Source: Acidobacteriota bacterium (lineage in GTDB: Bacteria > Acidobacteriota > Terriglobia > Acidiferrales > UBA7541). Taken from it: DNA of 64,000 nucleotides. The stretch spans positions 57,947 to 121,946 of the forward strand of contig JAJPIE010000028.1 of the NCBI GenBank assembly GCA_021324935.1, given 5' to 3'. The notes under the pieces were generated by a model. That model was given only the letters and a program-made list of their open reading frames with translations, was not told the origin of the DNA and made no database searches. Shown here in pieces: positions 8,289 to 16,835 of the stretch. A program made the translations under genes and the position numbers. Each line of letters opens with the position of its first letter. The first letter of the stretch is position 1.

Positions 8289-9020
8289 TCAGGCGGCGCC
8301 GGGAAAGCCCAGGGGGCGCTGGTCTGGCGGCAGGCCTGCTGCAAGCTCGTCGTGAAGTCGCTGGTTAAGCTGATCGCGCTGCTCCAACGTGTACTGGGTG
8401 GAATCGATGGGTGCCAGGAATTCGACGAAGATCTCGCCGGGATAGATTTTCAACGATCGCTTTTTCATGATGCGATGCGCGCCCACGCATGCCACCGGGA
8501 CCAGCGGCACGCCCGATTTGATCGCCATAACCGCAGTTCCCTTTTTGAATTCCTGCAAGCGGCCGTCCGGACTGCGCGTACCTTCCGGATAGATGAGGAA
8601 GCTTTGGCCATTCTTGATGGCCTCCGTTGCCCGTTCCAGGCTGGTGATGGCGGACTCACGGTCAGCGCGGTCCACCGGGATGAAGCGCGCCAAGTGAAAT
8701 GCCTGCCCGACGATGGGGTAGCCGAACAGCGATCGCTTCAACAGAATCGCGATGCGCCGGGGAATAGCGCCTACCACGGCCGGGGCGTCTGCGGAGCTGG
8801 TGTGATTCGCAGCGAAGATCACCGTGCCCGCGGGAATCCGCTCCGTGCCTTTGACATTTACACGAACTCCAACTGCGCGCACAAAAAACATGGTGCCTTT
8901 CAGTGCAGTCCAGTAAAGCGGATCCGGATCTTTGCTGACGACGGTGTAGATGAGAAGAGGCGGCCCCAGGAGCAGAATATACAGCGTCATCGCAACGCAA
9001 ATGAAGATAGACCGGAACAT
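8289..9020 (-). CDS. plsC: 1-acyl-sn-glycerol-3-phosphate acyltransferase (PlsC family)
   Basis: Inner-membrane acyltransferase making phosphatidic acid from lysophosphatidic acid. Motif I NHTSSAD at 72-78 (H73-x4-D78) is the catalytic pair; motif II is around GQAFHLARFIPVDR (105-118) and motif III is PEGTRS at 145-150; motif IV is VPLVPVACVG. One N-terminal membrane segment spans about residues 6-28. The length of 243 residues is normal. It is convergent with lpxD (6 bases apart). Its start ATG has no clear Shine-Dalgarno sequence. Some relatives acylate other lipids (for example ornithine lipids), so substrate is inferred from the family. Confidence 0.92.
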   Translation of the reverse strand: MFRSIFICVAMTLYILLLGPPLLIYTVVSKDPDPLYWTALKGTMFFVRAVGVRVNVKGTERIPAGTVIFAANHTSSADAPAVVGAIPRRIAILLKRSLFGYPIVGQAFHLARFIPVDRADRESAITSLERATEAIKNGQSFLIYPEGTRSPDGRLQEFKKGTAVMAIKSGVPLVPVACVGAHRIMKKRSLKIYPGEIFVEFLAPIDSTQYTLEQRDQLNQRLHDELAAGLPPDQRPLGFPGAA

Positions 9021-9100
9021 GGGGTAGAGAAAGAGTCTCGAATCCCCGGCAGGGGGTCAAGTGCAGCAGGTGCTCCGCGACCGCGAAACTCTCAAGGCAT

Positions 9101-10909
9101 TCAGTTGCGGTTTGCGGGAAGCGGATCGGTGGTGCCGTGCAAAAGTCCGTCGCGAAGGCGGCGGGCGCGTGCATCAGGGTCCGGTGCTTCCGCAACCTGG
9201 AAAAATTTCTCGCGGATTTCGCCGAGCGGAATATCCACTGACCTCACCTGTTCATTGCTGCGCACGCGGAGATGCAAGAGAACGCCGGGTTTCTGCTGGC
9301 CCGCCCAACGGTCGGGACGCCGCGGCACCTCGCCGCCGTTCCAGCGGAGAATTTCGTCTCCAACCTGCAAACCAGCCTTGGCCGCGGGGCTTGTCGCATC
9401 AACCTCGGCAACAGACCAGGCAGCGCCGGGCTCCCGCTGCGGCACAAAACCCAACGAGGCGCGTATGGATTCGTGGCCGCGCAGATCGAGTCCGGCACGC
9501 CCTAGCAGAGCAGGGTACGGGAGGGGCGCCGCACCGGCAACATAGTTGTCGAAGAAATCGGAGAGCGAGCTGCCCGCCAGCCTTTCGGCTTCCAGGCGGA
9601 TATCCAGCGAATCGCGGTAAAACTTCCCTTCCCGGGCAAAATCGGCGTTCATGGCCCGCAGTAGATCGTCGAGGCTGTGCTGATTGTCAGTGCGGTCGCG
9701 AATCAGAATGTCGAGAAGGAAGCCGAGCACCTGGCCCTTGGTGTAATAGGAAATGCTGTTTTCCGGCTGATTGTAGAGCGCGTATTTTTCGAGCCAGGCG
9801 TCGAGACTCGATTCTTCGGCGCTTTGCCAACGTGCGGCGGGGCGCGACTCGAGATCCGTGATCTGCATGCTCAGGTCTTGCAGAAAATCCTGCTTGCTCC
9901 AGATGCCGGTGCGCAGCAGAGCGTAGGAAGCGTAGGTATTGGTGACGCCCTCGGCGAACCAGAGCGCGCGCGTATACATTTCGCGCGTGCGGTCGATGGG
10001 TTCGAGCGTCGCGGGGCGAATGCGCTTGACGTTCCAAAGGTGGAAAAATTCGTGCGCGGAAACGTTGGAAAGAAATTCGCCGGAGGGTACGTAAATGGCA
10101 GTGGAGTTGGCATGCTCCATGCCGCCGCCGGCGCCGCCAGCGGCTTTCCCAATGTGGAAGATGAAGGTGTAATCGGAATACGGCGCGCCTTCCATCAGTT
10201 TGACTTCATAGCCAACAATCTTTCGTAGGGAGGACTCGACGTCGCTTTTTTTGTAGTCATCGCCGTGGATAACCACATGAACCGGCGGCGCTAAGTCGCG
10301 CAGCGTGAATTCTTCAAATTTTCCGAGTTCGATCGGGCTGTCGGCCAGAATATCGAATGTCGGGGCGTTCAAGAGGATAAAGCGATTGGGCCCCGACACC
10401 GTAATCGTCATTCGCGCCGCCGTGGCCACTCTCCACCCGGCAGGCAAATCCGCAAAGGTAACCGTGCAAGCTTCCTTGCTTCTGTCTGGCACATAAAGCA
10501 GAAGCATCGCCGGATTGATGAACGCATGTTCGGCGTTGAGCTGGGAATTGAACGGGCCAGTGTCGTCCCAAAACGTGTCGTAGGAAATTGCCACGGCACC
10601 CGTGCCGGTAACGCGCCAGGTCAGTTTGTCGAGTTTTTCAATCGGAGCGCTTTGGCCGTCGATCGTGGCAGAAACGCGCTCCACGTGGCTGCTGAAATCG
10701 CGAATCTGGTACAGTGCATCCCAGGCGGCCATTTGCAAGTCCGCATGATCGTGCACGTTAGGGACGGTCATGGTCACATGGAACAGATGCGCTTCGGGAT
10801 GCGCCAGCGAGATGATGTATTGGATCTCGGCCCGACAAGGAGTTCCCGCAAACGACGCGGCGAAGAGAAGGCATCCAAAAAGGCGGAGCGAGAGACGAGA
10901 TTGGCTCAC
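9101..10909 (-). CDS. M61-family metallopeptidase with PDZ domain
   Basis: Secreted or periplasmic zinc aminopeptidase of family M61 (glycyl aminopeptidase-like). Residues 1-27 form a signal peptide ending CRA-E. The zinc site HEFFH is at about 286-290, followed by LWNVKRIRP, which is characteristic of M61, and the downstream WFAEGVTNTYA supplies the glutamate ligand. A PDZ domain occupies about 490-570 (GLQVGDEILRWNG). The GTG at 10909 is chosen: it overlaps the mpl stop as GTGA, while the longer start at 10969 would add 20 residues before the signal peptide. The coupling to mpl suggests a role in envelope peptide turnover, but the substrate is unknown. Total length 602 residues. Confidence 0.9.
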   Translation of the reverse strand: MSQSRLSLRLFGCLLFAASFAGTPCRAEIQYIISLAHPEAHLFHVTMTVPNVHDHADLQMAAWDALYQIRDFSSHVERVSATIDGQSAPIEKLDKLTWRVTGTGAVAISYDTFWDDTGPFNSQLNAEHAFINPAMLLLYVPDRSKEACTVTFADLPAGWRVATAARMTITVSGPNRFILLNAPTFDILADSPIELGKFEEFTLRDLAPPVHVVIHGDDYKKSDVESSLRKIVGYEVKLMEGAPYSDYTFIFHIGKAAGGAGGGMEHANSTAIYVPSGEFLSNVSAHEFFHLWNVKRIRPATLEPIDRTREMYTRALWFAEGVTNTYASYALLRTGIWSKQDFLQDLSMQITDLESRPAARWQSAEESSLDAWLEKYALYNQPENSISYYTKGQVLGFLLDILIRDRTDNQHSLDDLLRAMNADFAREGKFYRDSLDIRLEAERLAGSSLSDFFDNYVAGAAPLPYPALLGRAGLDLRGHESIRASLGFVPQREPGAAWSVAEVDATSPAAKAGLQVGDEILRWNGGEVPRRPDRWAGQQKPGVLLHLRVRSNEQVRSVDIPLGEIREKFFQVAEAPDPDARARRLRDGLLHGTTDPLPANRN

Positions 10910-12324
10910 CGCGCGCTGGCTCCGGTAGTGGAATGCGTTGCCGCGAGCTTCTTCAGCAGTTTTTCGCAAAGGCCATCAAAGCTGCCGTTGGACATGATCA
11001 AAACGAGATCGCCGGGTTTGGCTTCGCTGACAAGCACTTCAGCGATGGCATCGGCACCGGATAACGCGCGAGCATCCTTGCCAAGTTTTCGTATCGATTC
11101 GGCGACAGTCTCGGGGTTGAGGCGCTGCTCGTCGGAAAGTTGCGCGGCCCGATTGACGCCACCGAGCAGCACTTTATCGCCAAGCGCGAGCGCTCCCGGC
11201 AGAGCATCCTGAAATACTTTGCGGCGCATGGAATTTGAGCGCGGCTCGAGAACCGCCCACAGGCGCCGGTCCGGCCAGCGCGAGCGCGCGGCTTCAATTG
11301 TGGCCTTCACCGCCGTGGGATGATGCGCGAAATCGTCGACCACCAGAATTCCGGCCACCTCGCCCTTCACGTCCATTCGACGTTTGACGCTGCGGAATGT
11401 CGCAAGGGCTTCCTGAATCGCTTCGCGGCGGATTCCGCGGCCTTGCGCGACAATCAGCGCCGCAAGCGCATTCAAGACGTTGTGGCGGCCCGTGGAGTTC
11501 AATCGAATCTCCGCGTAGGGTTCGCCTTTGTACTGCACGGCGAAAGTCATCCCGTCGCCATCGGTTTGGACGTTGGTGGCTATCCAGTCATTGCCAGGCT
11601 CGAATCCGTAGCGAATGACGGGGCAAAAGGCCTTTGCGCTGGCCTTGAGGAGCGCTTCGCCGGCTTCCCTATCGCCCCAAATGACCACGCGGCCACGCCG
11701 CGGCACCAGATTCACCAGGCGGAGGAACGCCGTCTGATAGGTTTCAAAATCAGGATAGATATCGGCGTGGTCGAATTCGAGCGAGGTGATGACCAGGTCG
11801 TCGGGGTGGTAGTGAAAGAACTTCGCGGCTTTGTCCCAATAAGCGCTGTCGTACTCGTCGCCTTCCAGGATGAACTCTTCGCCGCCGCCAAGGCCGTAAG
11901 CCTGCCCGAAATTTTCGGCGATGCCGCCCACAAGAAAATTCGGGCGCTTTTTCGCCACATGGAAGAGCCAGGCCAGCATGGCGGTGGTGGTCGTCTTGCC
12001 ATGGGTGCCGCTGACGACGATGGAATGCTTGCCGGGGAGGAACTCCTCTTCGAGGATTTCCGGGAGCGAGCGGTAAGACAGCTTGCGGTCGAGCATCTCT
12101 TCGACCTCGGCATTACCCCGCGAGATCGCATTGCCCACGACGATCAGGTCCGGCGCGGGCGTGAGATGCGCAGAGTCGAACGCCTGGGTAAATGGGATGC
12201 CGCGGGATTCCAAGAACGTGGAAGCGGGCGGGTAAACGCCAGCATCCGAGCCTGTGACGCGATAGCCCCGCTCGCGCAACATGCCCGCGAGTGGCGACAT
12301 CGCGGAGCCGCCGATGCCGATCAT
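10906..12324 (-). CDS. mpl: UDP-MurNAc:tripeptide ligase Mpl (murein recycling)
   Basis: Mur-ligase-family enzyme that joins recycled L-Ala-D-Glu-meso-DAP to UDP-MurNAc. The P-loop GTHGKTTTT is at 106-114; GNAISRGNAEVE at 64-75 and the EGDEYDSAYWDK segment distinguish Mpl from MurC. C-terminal ligase domain includes VVDDFAHHPTAV and LEPRSNSMRR. The ATG at 12324 removes the first beta strand; an in-frame CTG at 12348 preceded by AGGAAGG would give MAKSKHIHMIGIGGSAM, which matches the family N-terminus better, so the true protein is probably 8 residues longer. The gene is coupled to the M61 peptidase through a 4-base overlap, and ldcA, also a recycling enzyme, lies just upstream. Confidence 0.93.
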   Translation of the reverse strand: MIGIGGSAMSPLAGMLRERGYRVTGSDAGVYPPASTFLESRGIPFTQAFDSAHLTPAPDLIVVGNAISRGNAEVEEMLDRKLSYRSLPEILEEEFLPGKHSIVVSGTHGKTTTTAMLAWLFHVAKKRPNFLVGGIAENFGQAYGLGGGEEFILEGDEYDSAYWDKAAKFFHYHPDDLVITSLEFDHADIYPDFETYQTAFLRLVNLVPRRGRVVIWGDREAGEALLKASAKAFCPVIRYGFEPGNDWIATNVQTDGDGMTFAVQYKGEPYAEIRLNSTGRHNVLNALAALIVAQGRGIRREAIQEALATFRSVKRRMDVKGEVAGILVVDDFAHHPTAVKATIEAARSRWPDRRLWAVLEPRSNSMRRKVFQDALPGALALGDKVLLGGVNRAAQLSDEQRLNPETVAESIRKLGKDARALSGADAIAEVLVSEAKPGDLVLIMSNGSFDGLCEKLLKKLAATHSTTGASAR

Positions 12325-12409
12325 GTGGATGTGTTTAGATTTGGCCAGAGCTACCTTCCTCTTTTCCAGTGTAAACCATCAATACAGGCTGAAGCCGCTG
12401 CGGCGAGTG

Positions 12410-13357
12410 CTAATCCGTAACGGCTGGTTCCAGGATTTCGAGCGCGCCTTCTCCTTTGGCGTTCAGTTTGGCTCGAACACCAAGGGGTATCGTCAGCATG
12501 GATCGCTTCGTGTGACCCACGGGAGCGCCGTAAACGACGGGCACACGCAGTGGCGACAAAACCTCCGCGCAAATTTCAGGGACGATCGGACTTCCGCGGG
12601 AGGGTGGGTCGCAGTCCGGGAAGTCGCCCAGAAGGATTCCCGTCACTCCTTGAAAAATTCCGGCCTGCCACAGATGGCGCAGGGCGCGATCCACCTGATA
12701 CGGCTTCATGCCGCGATCCTCGAGGAGAAGAATCGCCCCTTTGGTGTATGGCTGGAAGCCCGTACCCAACGTGGTTTGCAGCATGGTGAGGCAACCGCCC
12801 AGAATGCGGCCGGAGGCCGTGCCGGAAACCAGCGACTCGCCGCGAAGAGGGATCGTCCATTTTTTCTTCGCCTCGCTGACGGCTTGAAAGAAGGACACCA
12901 AATCGTAGCCCGAGGGACGGTCCGCCCCATGGTTGAAACCCGCGGCAACCATCGGCCCATAGAACCCGGCCCAGCCGCGCGCTTCGGTCATCAGCAGTTG
13001 CAGAATGTTCAGATCGCTGTAGCCCACGACGCATTTGGGAACGCGCAACCTGGTGAACAGATTGAAATCCAACAAATAGTTCGCGCCGTAGCCGCCTCGC
13101 ACCGCCACCACGCCGTCAATCTTCCGGTCGCGAATTGTCCGGCAAAACTGCTGCACGCGTTCCTCGTGCGTGCCGGCAAAGTAACCTTGTGGTGCCGTCG
13201 GCGCGGGTTCTGCAACCTCAAAGCCCAATCGGCGAAGTTCCGCAATTCCGGAGGCTACATCCGCCGAATCCGCCGGAGAGGACGGTGACACAATCCCGAG
13301 ACGCGAGCCTTTGCCAAGCGCCGGTGGTTTTTGGAGTTTGCAGATGGTGCGCTTCAT
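12410..13357 (-). CDS. ldcA: LD-carboxypeptidase (S66 family)
   Basis: Cytoplasmic serine carboxypeptidase that trims the terminal D-Ala from murein tetrapeptide during recycling. The S66 fold is recognised from GSRLGIVSPSSP at 17-28, the oxyanion-loop RGGYG at 87-91 and the nucleophile S114 in VGYSD. GRILGGCL and LLLEDRGMKPYQVDRAL contribute the glutamate of the Ser-His-Glu triad, and GAPVGHTKRSMLTIPLG carries the histidine. The length (315) is normal. It overlaps mgtC by 4 bases (ATGA), so mgtC-ldcA are translationally coupled, and mpl follows 85 bases downstream. MccF-type self-immunity peptidases are relatives, but the mpl neighbour supports the recycling role. Confidence 0.92.
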   Translation of the reverse strand: MKRTICKLQKPPALGKGSRLGIVSPSSPADSADVASGIAELRRLGFEVAEPAPTAPQGYFAGTHEERVQQFCRTIRDRKIDGVVAVRGGYGANYLLDFNLFTRLRVPKCVVGYSDLNILQLLMTEARGWAGFYGPMVAAGFNHGADRPSGYDLVSFFQAVSEAKKKWTIPLRGESLVSGTASGRILGGCLTMLQTTLGTGFQPYTKGAILLLEDRGMKPYQVDRALRHLWQAGIFQGVTGILLGDFPDCDPPSRGSPIVPEICAEVLSPLRVPVVYGAPVGHTKRSMLTIPLGVRAKLNAKGEGALEILEPAVTD

Positions 13358-14016
13358 TCGTGGCGGCCTTGCACGGGTAGAATTTCCGTGACCACGCCCT
13401 GGCGGTTGAGCTGTGCCACGATTTGCTGTTGCTGGCTGTGGCTCACGTCCGCCTCAAATTCGACCAACGAACTCGTACCGGACATGGAGACCCGGAAATG
13501 CTGCGGGGGAATCTTCAGCGAAGCCAGCAGGCGCTGCACTTCAGCGGCGACATTGTCCGCGTGGCTGGTAGTAAAGCGGAAAATGACGGCGTGGGTTTTC
13601 AGGTTGAGGCGATCGGCAAGGCGCGCCATCACCCACAGGCCAAACAAAACAATGGCCGTCGCCGAGGCGCCAACGGCATACATGCCTCCGCCGACGGCCA
13701 TGCCAATTGCGGCTTCTACAAAAATGGTTGCGGCAGTGGTCATCCCCACAAGGCCTGCGCTGTCTTTCAGGATTGCTCCGGCGCCGAGGAATCCGACGCC
13801 TTGCACGATGTTGGAGGCGATGCGCGTTGGGGCCGAGTCACCGTAAATGTGGCTGACCTGGATGGAAACCATGGTGAAAAGCGCCGTCGCCACGCAGACA
13901 AACATGCTGGTGCGCACACCCGCGGGCCGCCGATGGGTGTCGCGCTCGACGCCAATGACCGCGCCGAGAAACGCGGCAAACAACAAACGAATCAGAATTT
14001 CGTGGTAAGAGATCAT
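13354..14016 (-). CDS. MgtC/SapB family membrane protein
   Basis: Inner-membrane protein with four or five hydrophobic segments in the first 130 residues and a soluble C-terminal domain of about 85 residues. The diagnostic MgtC sequence features are GAVIGVERDTHRRPAGVRTSMFV (in two parts, about 18-40), QGVGFLGAGAILKD near 92 and GMTTAATIFVEAAIGMAVGGG near 110. MgtC proteins modulate Mg2+/pH homeostasis or ATP synthase in pathogens; the function of environmental homologues is unclear. The C-terminal region (FRFTTSHADNVAAEVQRLL) looks ACT-like. Its stop overlaps the ldcA start, which hints at an envelope-stress link, though this is inference. Confidence 0.9.
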   Translation of the reverse strand: MISYHEILIRLLFAAFLGAVIGVERDTHRRPAGVRTSMFVCVATALFTMVSIQVSHIYGDSAPTRIASNIVQGVGFLGAGAILKDSAGLVGMTTAATIFVEAAIGMAVGGGMYAVGASATAIVLFGLWVMARLADRLNLKTHAVIFRFTTSHADNVAAEVQRLLASLKIPPQHFRVSMSGTSSLVEFEADVSHSQQQQIVAQLNRQGVVTEILPVQGRHE

Positions 14017-14056
14017 CCAAGTGCGGGCAATCCCCGCTTGAGGAAGATTCTAACGC

Positions 14057-14965
14057 CTAGAGTTTGAATTGCGTCAACTTCAGGAAGTGGCGTGCCCTGG
14101 CGTGTATCTCGGACTTCTTCAGCTTCAAGAGGCGTTCCAGGCCGAAGCGTTCAACCGTAAAGCTGCCAAGCACCGAGCCGTAGACCATGGCGCGGCGCAA
14201 ATGGGCGTCCGTGGGCGTTCCGACGCTGGCGAGATAGCCCATGAAGCCGCCGGCAAAACTGTCGCCCGCGCCCGTTGGATCGTGCGGCTCTTCCAGCGGA
14301 AATGCCGGGACGCAAAAGACACCGTTTTTGTCGACGAGTAGCGCGCCATATTCGCCGCGCTTGATCACCAGTGTGCTCGGACCCATCTTGAAGATGTGCC
14401 TGGCGGCACGAAGCAGATTGTGCTCGCTGGAAAGCTGGCGGGTTTCCGAGTCGTTAATCATCAGGATGTCGACGTGGCGCAGGGTTTCACACAGTTCATC
14501 GTTGGTGCGCTCGATCCAATAGTTCATCGTGTCCATGGCGACAAGCTTCGGCCGGCCTTTCACCTGATGGAGCACGTCGCGCTGCAAATCGGGAGCAATA
14601 TTGGCCAGGAACACGAATTTCGACTTGCGGTAGCTTTCCGGCAAGCGCGGCTTGAACGCGGCGAACACGTTCAGGTCGGTTACCAGCGTGACGCGCTCAT
14701 TGAGATTTTCCGAATAGCGCCCGGCCCAGAAGAAGCACTTGCCTTCCGCGCGCTCGAGCCCCTCGATATCGATGGCGCGGGCTTTCAAAATCGCTTCATC
14801 CTGCGGATGAAAATCGTCTCCAACGATGGCGACGAGATTCACGTGCGTGAAGAAGCTGGCGGAGACGGAGAAATAGGTCGCCGCGCCGCCGAGCGTGCGC
14901 TCCACCTTTCCATAGGGACTTTCCAGGGCATCGTAGGCAACCGAACCAACAACGAGCAGGGACAC
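14057..14965 (-). CDS. PfkB-family sugar/nucleoside kinase
   Basis: Cytoplasmic ribokinase-like kinase, 302 residues. The N-terminal GSVAYDALESPYGKVERTLGGAA (in two parts, 7-29) includes the substrate-binding glycine pair; the C-terminal signature DPTGAGDSFAGG spans 229-240 with catalytic base D235. NDSETRQLS at about 171-179 is the family's N-x-x-E-x-x-x-L motif. The GTG start is preceded by AGGAGA. The stop of mtnP is 9 bases upstream, so the two form an operon; the kinase may therefore act on a ribose-containing product of methylthioadenosine salvage or on a nucleoside. The exact substrate cannot be read from sequence. Confidence 0.9.
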   Translation of the reverse strand: MSLLVVGSVAYDALESPYGKVERTLGGAATYFSVSASFFTHVNLVAIVGDDFHPQDEAILKARAIDIEGLERAEGKCFFWAGRYSENLNERVTLVTDLNVFAAFKPRLPESYRKSKFVFLANIAPDLQRDVLHQVKGRPKLVAMDTMNYWIERTNDELCETLRHVDILMINDSETRQLSSEHNLLRAARHIFKMGPSTLVIKRGEYGALLVDKNGVFCVPAFPLEEPHDPTGAGDSFAGGFMGYLASVGTPTDAHLRRAMVYGSVLGSFTVERFGLERLLKLKKSEIHARARHFLKLTQFKL

Positions 14966-14974
14966 GGGCTTCTC

Positions 14975-15880
14975 CTAGGATTGGTATTTGGCGATGATCG
15001 CAGCAAGATTTTTCTTCGTTTTTGCGGGGACGAGTTTCAAATCGGTGATCAGCGCGTGCGCCAGTGCGGCGCCGCACTGGCACTTACGCTCCGCCGGCAT
15101 GGCCTTGATGGCTTCGCGAAGGACGCTTTGCGCGTTGCTGGAGTTTTGATGGAGCGTGGCGATGATCTGCGCACCGGTGACGGATTCGTGCTCCGGATGC
15201 CAACAGTCGTAATCGGTGATCATGGCGATGGTGGAGTAGCAGATTTCCGCCTCGCGGGCGAGCTTCGCTTCGGTGGCGTTGGTCATGCCGATCACGTCGA
15301 ACTTCATTGCGCGGTGGAAATGCGCCTCGGCGAGCGTGGAAAATTGCGGGCCTTCCATGTTGATGTAGGTCCCTTTGCGATGCACGGGCACGGCGGCGGA
15401 AACGCAGGCATCGGCCAAGACCCCGGAAAGCTGCGGGCAGGTGGGCTTGTCGAATGTCACGTGCGCGACCAATCCTTCGCCAAAGAAGGTCGATTTACGG
15501 CCTTTCGTGCTGTCGAAAAATTGATCCGGAACGAGAAACTCGCCCGGACGAAGATTCTCTTGCAGCGAGCCGACCGCGCTGACGGAGATAATGCGCTCGA
15601 CGCCGAGCAACTTCATCGCATAGATATTGGCGCGAAAATTGAGCTCCGTGGGAAGAATGCGGTGGCCGCGGCCATGGCGCGCCAGAAACGCCACCTGCCT
15701 CCCTTCCAGCGTGCCGAGGACAATCCTGTCCGAGGGGGGGCCGAACGGCGTTTTGACGCTGATTTCGCGGGTATTGCCGAGGCCACTCATCGAATAGAGC
15801 CCGCTGCCGCCGATTACGCCGATCGTCGCGTCCGGGCCTTTCGCCCGCGCAGACTTCCCCTTTGTCTTTTTTGCCGCCAT
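14975..15880 (-). CDS. mtnP: S-methyl-5'-thioadenosine phosphorylase
   Basis: Cleaves methylthioadenosine with phosphate into adenine and methylthioribose-1-phosphate. After a basic 18-residue N-terminal extension (KKTKGKSARAKG) the PNP/MTAP fold begins with TIGVIGGSGLYSM. Phosphate-binding ARHGRGHRILPTELNFRAN lies at about 67-85 (RHGRGH motif), and the substrate-specific segment INMEGPQFSTLAE and MTNATEAKLAREAEI are typical of MTAP rather than purine-nucleoside phosphorylase. AGGAGA precedes the ATG. The following PfkB gene is 9 bases away. Related enzymes act on inosine; the TNATEA sequence favours MTA. Confidence 0.92.
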   Translation of the reverse strand: MAAKKTKGKSARAKGPDATIGVIGGSGLYSMSGLGNTREISVKTPFGPPSDRIVLGTLEGRQVAFLARHGRGHRILPTELNFRANIYAMKLLGVERIISVSAVGSLQENLRPGEFLVPDQFFDSTKGRKSTFFGEGLVAHVTFDKPTCPQLSGVLADACVSAAVPVHRKGTYINMEGPQFSTLAEAHFHRAMKFDVIGMTNATEAKLAREAEICYSTIAMITDYDCWHPEHESVTGAQIIATLHQNSSNAQSVLREAIKAMPAERKCQCGAALAHALITDLKLVPAKTKKNLAAIIAKYQS

Positions 15881-15896
15881 CGTTTTCTCCTGGGAA

Positions 15897-16739
15897 TTAC
15901 CGGTTCAGATCAACCGGCTCGATTTCGATTTTGCCGTCGCGTTCGTGGAGCATGGCCGCCGCGATTTCGGGGTCATGGCCGAAAACCACGATCCAGTTTT
16001 CTTTTACCATGCGCGCAATCCAGTTCCGCTTCGTTTCCAGCGTCTGCATGGGATACAGGTCGTAGGCCATAATCCAGGGCAAAGGAATATGGTGCCGCGT
16101 CGGAAGCAAATCCGCAACAAAGGCCAGCGTTTTGCCGCCGCCAGTGAGGAGCACGGCTTGGATGTCCGCGTTGTGGCCGGGAATTCGCGCAACGGAAACA
16201 CCCGGGAGGATTTGCTGATCACCTTCGGTGAGGTCCCATAGGCCAGCATCCGTGACAGGTTGAAAGTTATCGGGGAAATAGCTGGCGCGGTCGCGCTCGC
16301 TGGGCGTGGCGGCGTGGGCGAGTTCCGCGCGTTGCACGACATAGCGGGCGCGGGGAAAGGTGGGCACGGCGCGGCTGTTTTCGAAGCGTGTATTACCGCC
16401 CGCGTGATCGAAGTGCAGGTGCGTATTGATCACCAGATCGACATCACGCGGCTGCACCCCGTGTTTGGCAAGCGACTCGACCAGCGAATCGCCGTCCTGG
16501 ATGGCGTAGATGTCGCGGTTCTTGGCGTCCCATTTCGTTCCGTTGCCGGTTTCGATAACGATGGTTTTGCGCTGCGCGTGCACGAGCAGCGAATTCGCCC
16601 GCATTTGGATGCGGTTGCGTTCGTCGGGTGGTGATTTTTTCTCCCAAAACACCTTGGGCACCACGCCGAACATCGCGCCGCCATCCAGGCGAAAACCTCC
16701 GCCATCCAGATATCGAATTTCGATGTCGCCGATGTGCAT
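15897..16739 (-). CDS. MBL-fold metallo-hydrolase
   Basis: Soluble metallo-beta-lactamase-fold hydrolase of 280 residues. HLHFDHAGG at 107-115 is the H-x-H-x-D-H metal motif; the further ligands are probably H173-region GHNADIQAVLL (about 180) and the C-terminal GHDPEIAAAML. The N-terminus FRLDGGAMFGVVPKVFW is a recognisable signature of a subgroup often annotated as lactonase-like or generic hydrolase. The substrate is unknown. It lies 16 bases upstream of mtnP on the same strand, so may be co-transcribed. The 5' side borders a palindromic repeat, and I see no Shine-Dalgarno sequence before the ATG. Confidence 0.85.
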   Translation of the reverse strand: MHIGDIEIRYLDGGGFRLDGGAMFGVVPKVFWEKKSPPDERNRIQMRANSLLVHAQRKTIVIETGNGTKWDAKNRDIYAIQDGDSLVESLAKHGVQPRDVDLVINTHLHFDHAGGNTRFENSRAVPTFPRARYVVQRAELAHAATPSERDRASYFPDNFQPVTDAGLWDLTEGDQQILPGVSVARIPGHNADIQAVLLTGGGKTLAFVADLLPTRHHIPLPWIMAYDLYPMQTLETKRNWIARMVKENWIVVFGHDPEIAAAMLHERDGKIEIEPVDLNR

Positions 16740-16755
16740 GGATAAGAATGGAGGT

Positions 16756-16835
16756 TTTTGTAGGGACGACTTTCCGCGGCCGTCCGCATTCGAGTGGCGT
16801 GAGCCCGGCGGCCCGCCTTTGGAGGCCCTACAAAA
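16756..16835. repeat. 80-bp palindromic element at the meaB 3' end
   Basis: TTTTGTAGGG at 16756-16765 is repeated in perfect inversion as CCCTACAAAA at 16826-16835, enclosing GC-rich inner hairpins (GACGACTTTCCGCGGCCGTC and GGCGGCCCGCC). The element contributes the TAG stop codon of meaB. A shorter relative with TAGGGCCC/GGGCCCTA is at 31812-31836. Confidence 0.6.

Noticed and set aside
14396..16072. Plus-strand open frame of 558 codons
   Set aside because: Antisense to the PfkB kinase and mtnP, which have intact catalytic motifs.
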